Both the position numbers and the translations under genes were made by a program. A stretch of 64,000 bases of DNA from Bacteroides pyogenes (lineage in GTDB: Bacteria > Bacteroidota > Bacteroidia > Bacteroidales > Bacteroidaceae). Of this stretch, positions 44,532 to 52,878 are shown in pieces. The number at the start of each line of letters is the position of its first letter. The stretch's first letter is position 1. Below the pieces are notes generated by a model. It was not told where the DNA came from and did no database searches. It saw only the letters and a list, made by a program, of their open reading frames with translations. The DNA lies in contig NZ_JACIDI010000005.1 in NCBI RefSeq assembly GCF_014196225.1, forward strand, positions 177,891 to 241,890, given 5' to 3'.

Positions 44532-45737
44532 CTATTTTAAGTGTTTTATAATTTTTTCATAAGTGTTCTTTATAGAATAATTATTTAACAGGAACTGATA
44601 CCCTGCTTCTCCCATTGTTTTAATCTTAGCAGGATTACTCAAATATTGATCAACACATCTCGTAAAGTGGTTGACATCAACACTTTCACACCAATATCCA
44701 TACCCATTCTCCTCAGCTATGATACCTATATCGGTATTGACGTCTGTAGCTGCAATAATAGGCATTTTACATTCCAAATAAGACAAAAGTCTAGATGGAT
44801 AATTAGGTATTTTAAAACGATAATCAAGAAAGACCAACCCTATATCACATGAAGAAACTAAAGCATCATAATCCTTTTTAGATAGACGAGGAAAAAGAGA
44901 AATATTATTTATCTGATTATCAACAATCCACTTTTCTAATCTTGAATATTCCGTTCCATTTCCAACTATTAAAAAATGACAATCCTTTCTATTTCCATTA
45001 TGTTCTAAACAATTAATTAAGAAATCAACACCTTGCGGCTTTCCTAAATTTCCTCCATAAATAAAGATAGGCCTGTCAGCAGGTAAATTATATTTTTCTC
45101 GAATCCTTCCTTTATCAACATCTTCTTTTTTTTCGACGATTTCAATACTATTGGGAGCAACCTCAACTCTCTCGGCAGAGATAAAAGAATTATGTTTTAA
45201 TATATACCTTACATTCGCAGGTGACATACAGCCTATATAATCAGAGTTTCGATATAAGTTTTTCTCCTTTTTTCGAAAATAGGAATAAAAAAGATTACGC
45301 TTAGAAAGTATTCCTAAATCAACCGCATTCTGTGGAAAGATATCCTTTAGCAACAAATAAGAAATAGAATTAGGATTCCTCTTTTTTAGATATTTTACGA
45401 TATTCGTAAAAGTAATAGGGGGTGTAGAGTATAAAATCAAATCGAAAGAAAGATCTGAAAAATACCTTTTAATGGCTAAACGATATTGAGTTTCAATTAG
45501 AATTGTGGCTATACCTTTTTCTACTACATTTGTTTTCTGAATATTTAAAGTTCTTACTCCTAAAATATGAATTCCGTCTACTTCTTTTAATGAAGTTAAA
45601 AGACCAAATTGTCGCTCATAAGGAGTCACAATATAAACATTATGCCCCTCATCTCTAAACTTTCGCATTAAATCAGTATATATTCCTCTTTCATTTATAT
45701 CATTAATGCGACTGATTGTCAAAAATATTACATTCAT
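44532..45737 (-). CDS. Glycosyltransferase family 4 (WbuB-like)
   Basis: 401-residue GT-B glycosyltransferase. The N-terminal domain starts MNVIFLTISRINDINERGIY. The C-terminal group-1 domain has NLPADRPIFIYGGNLGKPQG and a variant of the E-x7-E region (LLSYLECKMPIIAATDVNTD). It resembles WbuB-type transferases that add L-FucNAc, which matches the UDP-L-FucNAc genes directly upstream (capG-like gene 4 bp away). The linkage is not determined. The gene is AT-rich like other serotype-specific capsule genes. Confidence 0.88.
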   Translation of the reverse strand: MNVIFLTISRINDINERGIYTDLMRKFRDEGHNVYIVTPYERQFGLLTSLKEVDGIHILGVRTLNIQKTNVVEKGIATILIETQYRLAIKRYFSDLSFDLILYSTPPITFTNIVKYLKKRNPNSISYLLLKDIFPQNAVDLGILSKRNLFYSYFRKKEKNLYRNSDYIGCMSPANVRYILKHNSFISAERVEVAPNSIEIVEKKEDVDKGRIREKYNLPADRPIFIYGGNLGKPQGVDFLINCLEHNGNRKDCHFLIVGNGTEYSRLEKWIVDNQINNISLFPRLSKKDYDALVSSCDIGLVFLDYRFKIPNYPSRLLSYLECKMPIIAATDVNTDIGIIAEENGYGYWCESVDVNHFTRCVDQYLSNPAKIKTMGEAGYQFLLNNYSIKNTYEKIIKHLK

Positions 45738-45741
45738 GGAA

Positions 45742-46926
45742 TCAATATTTCCTCCAAACCATTTTATTTACCACTCCGGTATAGCTCTGAATCAGCTTTA
45801 CTACCTTAGTAGACACAATCTCGTCCGTATAATCGGGAACTGGCAAACCATGTTCCCCGTTATTATTCATATTCACAGCGGTAGACACAGCTTGTAACAG
45901 CGACTTTTCATCTATTCCCGCCAAAAAGAAACAACCTTTGTCAAGAGCTTCGGGACGTTCGGTAGAAGTACGAATACATACAGCCGGGAAAGGGTGCCCT
46001 ACACTAATGAAAAAGCTACTCTCTTCGGGCAATGTCCCCGAATCGGACACAACAGCATAAGCGTTCATCTGCAAACAGTTGTAGTCATGAAATCCAAGAG
46101 GGGCATGTTGAATGACACGAGTATCCAAATTGAAACCTGTAGACTCTAGTCTTTTCTTGCTGCGTGGATGGCAGCTATAAAGAATAGGTATGTCGTATTT
46201 CTCTGCCAACGCATTGATGGCAGAGAAAAGAGAAAGAAAGTTCTTCTCCGTATCAATATTCTCTTCCCGGTGGGCAGAAAGCAGTATATATTTTCCTTTT
46301 TGCAATCCAAGCCGTTGATGCACATCGCTTGCTTTAATCTCTGCCAGATTTTCGTGCAGGACCTCTGCCATCGGTGAACCGGTAACATACGTACGTTCTT
46401 TTGCCACTCCCGAGGCATTGAGGTAACGACGTGCATGCTCGGAATAACATATATTGACATCCGAAATGATGTCGACAATTCGGCGATTGGTTTCTTCTGG
46501 AAGACATTCATCAAAACATCGATTACCTGCTTCCATGTGAAAAATAGGAATATGCAAACGTTTGGCAGAAATGACGGACAAACAACTGTTGGTATCCCCT
46601 AACACCAAAACAGCCTCAGGAGCTGTCTGTAACATGAGTTTGTAACTGCAGTTAATGATATTACCTACCGTCGATCCTAAATCATCACCTACGGCATTCA
46701 TATATACTTCGGGATCTTTCAACTTCAAATCACGAAAGAACACTTCATTCAAATTATAATCGTAATTCTGTCCTGTATGGGCAAGAATACAATCAAAATA
46801 TTTACGGCATTTATTAATTACTGACGCCAAGCGAATAATTTCGGGACGGGTTCCGACAATGATGAGCAGTTTCAGTTTACCGTTATCCTGAAACCGGATA
46901 TCTGAATAATCTAATTTTATATCCAT
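45742..46926 (-). CDS. UDP-N-acetyl-hexosamine 2-epimerase (CapG/FnlC-like)
   Basis: 394-residue non-hydrolysing 2-epimerase of the WecB family. KLLIIVGTRPEIIRLASVIN opens the fold, GDTNSCLSVISAKRL and FHMEAGNRCFDECLPEETNR are active-site segments, and VVSDSGTLPEESSFF binds the nucleotide. With the two genes upstream it completes the CapE-CapF-CapG route from UDP-GlcNAc to UDP-N-acetyl-L-fucosamine. The CapG-type step converts UDP-L-TalNAc to UDP-L-FucNAc. It lies 12 bp after the capF-like gene. Confidence 0.92.
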   Translation of the reverse strand: MDIKLDYSDIRFQDNGKLKLLIIVGTRPEIIRLASVINKCRKYFDCILAHTGQNYDYNLNEVFFRDLKLKDPEVYMNAVGDDLGSTVGNIINCSYKLMLQTAPEAVLVLGDTNSCLSVISAKRLHIPIFHMEAGNRCFDECLPEETNRRIVDIISDVNICYSEHARRYLNASGVAKERTYVTGSPMAEVLHENLAEIKASDVHQRLGLQKGKYILLSAHREENIDTEKNFLSLFSAINALAEKYDIPILYSCHPRSKKRLESTGFNLDTRVIQHAPLGFHDYNCLQMNAYAVVSDSGTLPEESSFFISVGHPFPAVCIRTSTERPEALDKGCFFLAGIDEKSLLQAVSTAVNMNNNGEHGLPVPDYTDEIVSTKVVKLIQSYTGVVNKMVWRKY

Positions 46927-46938
46927 AACAATTATTTT

Positions 46939-48084
46939 TTATACTTTCTCAAAATAAGTATCGGGGCGGTTTGGGTCAAAACATTCGTTACACCACATAA
47001 AAGTAACTAAATCTTCTGTCTCGGAAAGATTAATAATATTATGCGTATATCCGGGTATCATTTCCACCACTTCTATCTTCTTACCACTCACTTCGAAGCC
47101 GATTACTTCCTCCGTTCCAATCTTGCGAAGCTGAATAAGCCCCCGGCCACTTACCACTACAAACTTTTCGTTTTTGGTATGATGCCAATGCTGCCCTTTA
47201 GTAATACCGGGTTTAGAAATATTTACGGAAAACTGCCCCCGGTCATCGGAACGAATGATTTCTGTAAAGCTTCCTCTATCATCCACATTCATCTTCAGCG
47301 GATAGCTGAATTTATCTTTCGGCAAATAAGACAAATAGGTTGAATATAGTTTTTTGGTAAAAGCATCCTTTAAATTCGGTACATTCAGATTTTCCGGCAT
47401 CTGCCTGAATGAGTAAAGCAACTCAACAATTTCACCTAAAGTAATGGTATGTACGACAGAAACTTTACAATACTTTCCTTCCCGGTGCTCATTGCCGCTT
47501 AAAGCGCCAATCAGTTCATCTACCACATCGTCTATATACACCAAATTCATCAACACGCTCGGGTCATTCACCTGAATGGATAAATCGTTCGCGATATTAT
47601 TACAGAAAGTAGCCACTGCACTGTTGTAATTGGGACGACACCATTTTCCAAACACATTGGGAAAGCGATAAACCAATACTTTTGCCCCTGTTTCTTTAGA
47701 ATAGTTGAACACCAACTCTTCACCAGCCCGTTTCGATTCTCCGTACGGATTATCCAGCGCAGCCTGTGTAGATGAAGAAATCATAACTGGACAAGCATTT
47801 CGATGCTTCTTTAAGGTATTTAACAATGTAGATGCAAACCCGAAATTGCCCACCATAAACTCGGATGTTTCTTTCGGACGGTTTACCCCAGCCAGATTGA
47901 ATACAAAGTCTGCATTTTTACAATACACATCCAACTCGCCAGGATCGCTGTCTACATCATATTCGAAGATCTTCAAATCTTCGGATAAATTATAATTCCG
48001 GGCTTTCCCCGCTTGAATGTTATGTAATTGAGAAACTAGATTTTTTCCGACAAACCCCTTCGCACCGGTAACCAAAATATTCAT
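46939..48084 (-). CDS. Bifunctional epimerase/reductase (CapF/FnlB-like)
   Basis: 381-residue enzyme. The N-terminal SDR domain (MNILVTGAKGFVGKNLVSQL, with NPYGESKRAGEEL as Y-x3-K) reduces the 4-keto sugar. The C-terminal cupin domain from ~245 (ISKPGITKGQHWHHTKNEKF; metal-binding histidines) performs 3-epimerisation, as in Staphylococcus CapF. The product is UDP-L-TalNAc for the 2-epimerase encoded next. It lies 6 bp after the capE-like gene and 12 bp before the capG-like one. The domain order and length match CapF. Confidence 0.92.
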   Translation of the reverse strand: MNILVTGAKGFVGKNLVSQLHNIQAGKARNYNLSEDLKIFEYDVDSDPGELDVYCKNADFVFNLAGVNRPKETSEFMVGNFGFASTLLNTLKKHRNACPVMISSSTQAALDNPYGESKRAGEELVFNYSKETGAKVLVYRFPNVFGKWCRPNYNSAVATFCNNIANDLSIQVNDPSVLMNLVYIDDVVDELIGALSGNEHREGKYCKVSVVHTITLGEIVELLYSFRQMPENLNVPNLKDAFTKKLYSTYLSYLPKDKFSYPLKMNVDDRGSFTEIIRSDDRGQFSVNISKPGITKGQHWHHTKNEKFVVVSGRGLIQLRKIGTEEVIGFEVSGKKIEVVEMIPGYTHNIINLSETEDLVTFMWCNECFDPNRPDTYFEKV

Positions 48085-48090
48085 GCCCTC

Positions 48091-49146
48091 TTATTCACTT
48101 TTAATTTCAATTGATTTCGCTTTTTCTTCCATCCCCAAATCTTCACGAATAAATCGAAGTTTCAACAACAACCGCTTCATTCCTTCCACATCCAGACGAG
48201 TTGTGTTATGCGAATGGTAATCCTCTATCTTTGCAACATCTTCATTACCTTCAGTAAAAAACTTATCGTAATTCAAATCACGATTGTCGCAAGGAATGCG
48301 GTAATACTCACCCATATCAATCGCTTTCGCCATCTCTTCACGCGTCACCAATGTTTCATAAAGCTTTTCTCCGTGACGTGTACCAATGGTCTTCACCTCT
48401 GTATCGGTTTGATACAACTCTTTCAAAGCTTGAGCCAGCACACTTAAAGTAGCGGCCGGAGCTTTTTGTACAAACAAATCTCCATTGACTCCATGTTCGA
48501 AAGCATACATTACCAAATCCACGGCATCATCCAATGTCATCATAAAACGAGTCATGTTTGGATCAGTCACCGTAATCGGCTTGCCCGACTTAATTTGATC
48601 CACCCATAAAGGAATAACGGATCCACGGGAGGCCATTACATTCCCATAACGTGTACAGCAGATTGTTGTAACGGCATTATCTCCTAAAGCACGTCCTTTG
48701 GCAATAGCTACTTTTTCCATCATCGCTTTGGAAATCCCCATAGCATTGATGGGATAAGCCGCCTTGTCGGTGGAAAGCACCACCACATTTTTCACTCCAT
48801 GTGCAATAGCTGACTCCAATACATTGTCCGTACCAATCACATTGGTATGTACTGCTTGCAACGGGAAAAACTCACAAGAGGGGACTTGTTTCAGCGCAGC
48901 AGCTGCAAATACATAGTCTACTCCGCGCATTGCCTCATCCACAGATTGGCGATCACGCACATTCCCAATGTAAAATTTCACTTTCGGATTTTGCAACTGA
49001 TGTCGCATGTCATCTTGCTTTTTTTCATCACGACTGAAAATCCGAATTTCTTTAATATCCGAATTCAAGAAACGACGCAAAACAGCATTGCCAAAGGAAC
49101 CTGTTCCACCTGTGATAAGTAAAATTTTGCCTTTAAATAGTGTCAT
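48091..49146 (-). CDS. UDP-GlcNAc 4,6-dehydratase/5-epimerase (CapE/FnlA-like)
   Basis: 351-residue cytoplasmic SDR enzyme that opens the L-FucNAc pathway. GKILLITGGTGSFGNAVLRR binds NADP. The catalytic STDKAAYPINAMGISK has Met in place of the usual Tyr of Y-x3-K, as in CapE and FlaA1-type dehydratases, where Asp-Lys do the acid-base chemistry. CTRYGNVMASRGSVIPLW is another family signature. It precedes the capF- and capG-like genes, and its start overlaps the end of the upstream glycosyltransferase gene by 14 bp. Confidence 0.93.
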   Translation of the reverse strand: MTLFKGKILLITGGTGSFGNAVLRRFLNSDIKEIRIFSRDEKKQDDMRHQLQNPKVKFYIGNVRDRQSVDEAMRGVDYVFAAAALKQVPSCEFFPLQAVHTNVIGTDNVLESAIAHGVKNVVVLSTDKAAYPINAMGISKAMMEKVAIAKGRALGDNAVTTICCTRYGNVMASRGSVIPLWVDQIKSGKPITVTDPNMTRFMMTLDDAVDLVMYAFEHGVNGDLFVQKAPAATLSVLAQALKELYQTDTEVKTIGTRHGEKLYETLVTREEMAKAIDMGEYYRIPCDNRDLNYDKFFTEGNEDVAKIEDYHSHNTTRLDVEGMKRLLLKLRFIREDLGMEEKAKSIEIKSE

Positions 49147-50440
49147 AATCTATTCTTCTTTTCTTAATTATTTCATCCACTTTTTTCATAAACTGCTTTC
49201 GAACAAAGTCGGGGTTAAAAGCTGTCCAAGCATATTCATAAGCATTATTTGCTAATTCTTCCCTCAACGAAACATCTTTAATAAAACTCTTTAAATGTGT
49301 TTTTATCTTATCTTCTTGCCAATCACTTGATATTACATAGCCAATTCTATGATCACTCAACAATCTCATAGAAGCAACTTCAAAAGGGCCAAACCCTAAA
49401 ATACTTCTACCTGTCGAAATATATTCAGGTAATTTCGTAGAAACAGATAATTTAGTCAAAGAGCGATAATAATCATCTGTACTTTCTACATGAAGTAAAA
49501 TATCTGCTTTAGCCAATTCCATACGCATTTTATCGCTATTAACAAACCCAGCATAATTAACATTACATTCTTTAAAACAACGCTCAACTTCAGAAGAAAG
49601 AGTAGCAGAATAAACTTTCAATTGTATATTTGGCACATCTCCATCTTTTTGGATTAACGTAAGAAGTTTGCCTAGTTTTGCGATTTCTGCCCAACGCCCT
49701 AAATGTAAACCTCCAAAATATGATATTACAATTCCCTCATTATTAGCAGTAGGGAGTTTATGGCTCAATTCTGCTATATTCATGATAGGGAAAAAAGGTT
49801 TCTTAAAGTATACCTGATAATCTGACGCCATTAGTTCGCCTATAGCAAAACACAAAGAAGCACGGTTTATACTATGCTGATAAAAAATTGCCATCCTCTT
49901 TCTTTGCCAAACATCAATCCAATTCCGACATTTAGGATTTAATAAGTAATCATCTGTAAAAAAAAGTATTAAAGGAAGATTATATTTTTTAGATAAAAAA
50001 TTTGCAACAGAATGTGAGAAACTATTGGGTCCTGCAACGTAAAATATACAATCAGGGTCATTAGATTCAATCCAATTGAATAAGGGTTTTATTTTCCATT
50101 TTCCACATTTCCATAAGAAATCACGTAAAAATGGTATTTTTTTAACATAACCTACGATTCTCTTCTTCTTTTCTAACGAAAAACTCATAATAGTAGAGAC
50201 TTTCTCATCTTTAGAGAAAAAACTTTTATAATATTTCGTTGTAAAACTTAGAGTATTTTTTATTACATCTTTATCCGTTATACGAAAATAGTTCTGATTA
50301 TAATCCAAGTCTGGCAACATTTCAGAAAAATAAAACATTGAAATATCCTCCGAATTATATTCTTGAAAGATTGTTTCAAGTGTTTTTCCATTATTTGATG
50401 TAGAGGAAAAAGGATTATGTGAAATTATTAGAATTTTCAT
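49133..50440 (-). CDS. Glycosyltransferase (GT-B, capsule)
   Basis: 435 residues from MKILIISHNPFSSTSNNGKT at 50440; an ATG at 50470 would overlap the wzy gene. GT-B type: the C-terminal half has VISYFGGLHLGRWAEIAKLG and CNVNYAGFVNSDKMRMELAKADI, then STKLPEYISTGRSILGFGPF, a GT4-like nucleotide-binding region. The donor and linkage are unknown. It is strongly AT-rich. It overlaps the capE-like gene by 14 bp at its 3' end and follows the wzy stop closely, all in one operon. Confidence 0.82.
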   Translation of the reverse strand: MKILIISHNPFSSTSNNGKTLETIFQEYNSEDISMFYFSEMLPDLDYNQNYFRITDKDVIKNTLSFTTKYYKSFFSKDEKVSTIMSFSLEKKKRIVGYVKKIPFLRDFLWKCGKWKIKPLFNWIESNDPDCIFYVAGPNSFSHSVANFLSKKYNLPLILFFTDDYLLNPKCRNWIDVWQRKRMAIFYQHSINRASLCFAIGELMASDYQVYFKKPFFPIMNIAELSHKLPTANNEGIVISYFGGLHLGRWAEIAKLGKLLTLIQKDGDVPNIQLKVYSATLSSEVERCFKECNVNYAGFVNSDKMRMELAKADILLHVESTDDYYRSLTKLSVSTKLPEYISTGRSILGFGPFEVASMRLLSDHRIGYVISSDWQEDKIKTHLKSFIKDVSLREELANNAYEYAWTAFNPDFVRKQFMKKVDEIIKKRRIDYDTI

Positions 50441-50444
50441 GATA

Positions 50445-51581
50445 TTATTTACAATAAAGAATTTTACCATTTATAATACCAAAAGAAAACATCATAATCG
50501 GCATAAAATAAGGATGATATATAAAACAATTGAAGAACACTAAGACAAATAATAAAACAACTGTAGCCTTATAAGCATTCGAATAACACTTATAAGAACA
50601 GCGCACTCGAAAAGTTCTAATAAGTAATTTTAGAATAGCTAATAAATAGAGTAGAAGTCCTATGATGCCGAAATCAACTAATAATTGTAAAAAATCATTA
50701 TGTGCATACATATTAAACAAAGACAAAGTAGATTTTAATCCATGCCCAAACAGTAATTCTATATTAGATGACTTATAAAAGACCAAAGTCAAAATAGATT
50801 CATAAAGCTGATCTCTACCACTTCCACCATCCTGCTCTAAAGCAAGAAATCTTCCTAACAGAAGATTCACAAATTCTATATCTATTATATAAAGTATAAA
50901 TACCAAAACCCCAATGATGATTAAAAATATTTTTCTTTTCTGCACTTCAAAGAAAAAAGCTAAAGACAAAACAAAAGATATTATAATGGTTCGCTTGAAG
51001 GAAAATAGAAATAGCAATGCCATTACACCTAATAAAATAGCTTTATAATAACCTCTCTCTAGAAGCAAAACATATGGGAGAAATATAATTAATAAAAAGT
51101 AGATATCCGGATTAATAAAATGTTCTTGACTTCTTAATAATAAAAAAACGATATATATACATAATGGGAGGAAAATAATTAGAAGAAATCGTTTAACTAT
51201 GAATAAAACTGTTTCATCAGACATTGTTCCATAATGTAGCCCAAGAATAAACATTAAAAGCCACATAGTAATTTTCACAATTTCTAGTCCACTCTCACCT
51301 TTCACAAAAGAAGAAATGAGCAAATAAAAATAGAAGTAAAAAAAGGGAATTAAAATCCTTTTCTTATCACTCAAATTTACATTACAAATAATATAAATAA
51401 AACTTATTATATAAGCAAAAGCATATAACAGTAATATCTCAGGTTTTAAATATATAGTTTCAAAATTAGCATAAAAGATATGAAGAGTATCCACATAATT
51501 AATCAATAAATATAAAAAAATAAAAGCTATTACATGGATAAATATAAAATGGCTACTTCTATTTATGGTATTCACTAACAT
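50445..51581 (-). CDS. O-antigen/capsule polymerase (Wzy-like)
   Basis: 378 residues from the ATG at 51581 (an upstream ATG at 51611 would lengthen the overlap with wzx). It is an integral membrane protein with about 10-11 hydrophobic segments and a periplasmic loop containing ALEQDGGSGRDQLYESILTL and LLFGHGLKSTLSLFNMYAHN, the pattern of Wzy_C/O-antigen ligase-like polymerases. It should polymerise repeat units at the periplasmic face. Wzy proteins diverge quickly, so assignment rests on topology, loop motifs and its place next to wzx. Very AT-rich. Confidence 0.82.
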   Translation of the reverse strand: MLVNTINRSSHFIFIHVIAFIFLYLLINYVDTLHIFYANFETIYLKPEILLLYAFAYIISFIYIICNVNLSDKKRILIPFFYFYFYLLISSFVKGESGLEIVKITMWLLMFILGLHYGTMSDETVLFIVKRFLLIIFLPLCIYIVFLLLRSQEHFINPDIYFLLIIFLPYVLLLERGYYKAILLGVMALLFLFSFKRTIIISFVLSLAFFFEVQKRKIFLIIIGVLVFILYIIDIEFVNLLLGRFLALEQDGGSGRDQLYESILTLVFYKSSNIELLFGHGLKSTLSLFNMYAHNDFLQLLVDFGIIGLLLYLLAILKLLIRTFRVRCSYKCYSNAYKATVVLLFVLVFFNCFIYHPYFMPIMMFSFGIINGKILYCK

Positions 51582-52878
51582 GGAATCTTTTATATAAGAA
51601 ATATAGAACAAACAAAAACACAGAATTCATTACAAGACTAGATAATGACAGCCAAAAAGCTTGATTATCAGACATATTTAAAACTAAAGAGGCCCCCAAA
51701 AATAATATTAACACATCTCTTATTAAACGACTAGAAAAAACAAACCATGGCTTTCCTACAGATATAAATTCGTAACAATAGACTTCTGATAAACATATTG
51801 GAATTGAAGTTAAAACACTCACGAAAAAAACAGGAAATAATCCAATAAAACTCTCTCCGTAAAAGTTACAAATCAATTTAGAAAATGAAAGAATAATGAA
51901 AATAGATGCTACTGAAGAAAAGAAGTTAATCAATAGCATCTTATCAACCATTTTTTTATGATCAGAACTACTCATTAAATACGAAAACATTACATTTTTC
52001 AAAACACTAGGAATAAAAATAACAATACTTTGCCAAAGAGAAGCAGCTGAAGCAATTCCAACTTCTATGTAATTGGCATATTTTATCAACAATAATACAC
52101 TTAACCAATGAACAATAGTATACAAACTTTCTTGCATAGCTATTGGTAAAGAGAAGAACAACATTTCTTTTACTTCCTGCGGTTGTACCTTAAAGCTGCT
52201 TGACAAATATTTCCTCAATTTCTTCCGTATAAAAACTTCATTCGAGATTACTTGATAAAAAAAGGAAATTAATAAAGAATAAACAGCACCATCTACTCCC
52301 CAAAAATAAGAAAACAAGATACTACTCAAAAAAGTAATCAAACCCGCAAAAATATTAATTTTTGCAAGTTCTTTAAACATCTTAAAACCCGATAGAATAC
52401 CTATCTGTGCTGTATTAAGAGCATTAGTAATAACAATGATTGCCGAGACTTGTAAAATAAAAGATAAGTGTGGAGCATCTATAAATAAAGCAACTTGTTC
52501 GGCAAAAATAAACAAAAGTAATGCTAAGAAAGTACTAAATGAAATAGTGATTCTATAAATAGCCCCTACTAACGAAATTATCTTCTGTGGCTGTTTCAAA
52601 GAATATTCAGCTATATATTTAGTTGCTGTATAACCAAAACCTAAAGTAGATACTATGGCAATATAAGTTAATGTTACTTTTATAGTACCAAATTCTCCAT
52701 ATGCTTCACTTCCCAACAATCTAGCAACTATAATTCCAGCAACCAAAGATAATCCTTTTCCAAGCACACTACCTACCAAAGCCCAAAAAGAATCTTTAAT
52801 AAGTGCGTTTCCCCTTAAACGACTTACTATCTTACCATATTTCTTCTCTAATAGCACAGTAGCCCCTTTTACACTCAT
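51559..52878 (-). CDS. Repeat-unit flippase (Wzx-like)
   Basis: 439-residue polysaccharide translocase of the MATE/MOP superfamily with about 12 membrane helices. The N-terminal LIKDSFWALVGSVLGKGLSL and VARLLGSEAYGEFGTIKVTL are typical Wzx features. It moves the undecaprenyl-linked repeat unit across the inner membrane. The start at 52878 overlaps the dehydratase stop by 4 bp; the end overlaps the wzy gene. AT-rich from here down to about 39.7 kb, which marks the serotype-specific part of the locus. Confidence 0.9.
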   Translation of the reverse strand: MSVKGATVLLEKKYGKIVSRLRGNALIKDSFWALVGSVLGKGLSLVAGIIVARLLGSEAYGEFGTIKVTLTYIAIVSTLGFGYTATKYIAEYSLKQPQKIISLVGAIYRITISFSTFLALLLFIFAEQVALFIDAPHLSFILQVSAIIVITNALNTAQIGILSGFKMFKELAKINIFAGLITFLSSILFSYFWGVDGAVYSLLISFFYQVISNEVFIRKKLRKYLSSSFKVQPQEVKEMLFFSLPIAMQESLYTIVHWLSVLLLIKYANYIEVGIASAASLWQSIVIFIPSVLKNVMFSYLMSSSDHKKMVDKMLLINFFSSVASIFIILSFSKLICNFYGESFIGLFPVFFVSVLTSIPICLSEVYCYEFISVGKPWFVFSSRLIRDVLILFLGASLVLNMSDNQAFWLSLSSLVMNSVFLFVLYFLYKRFHVSEYHK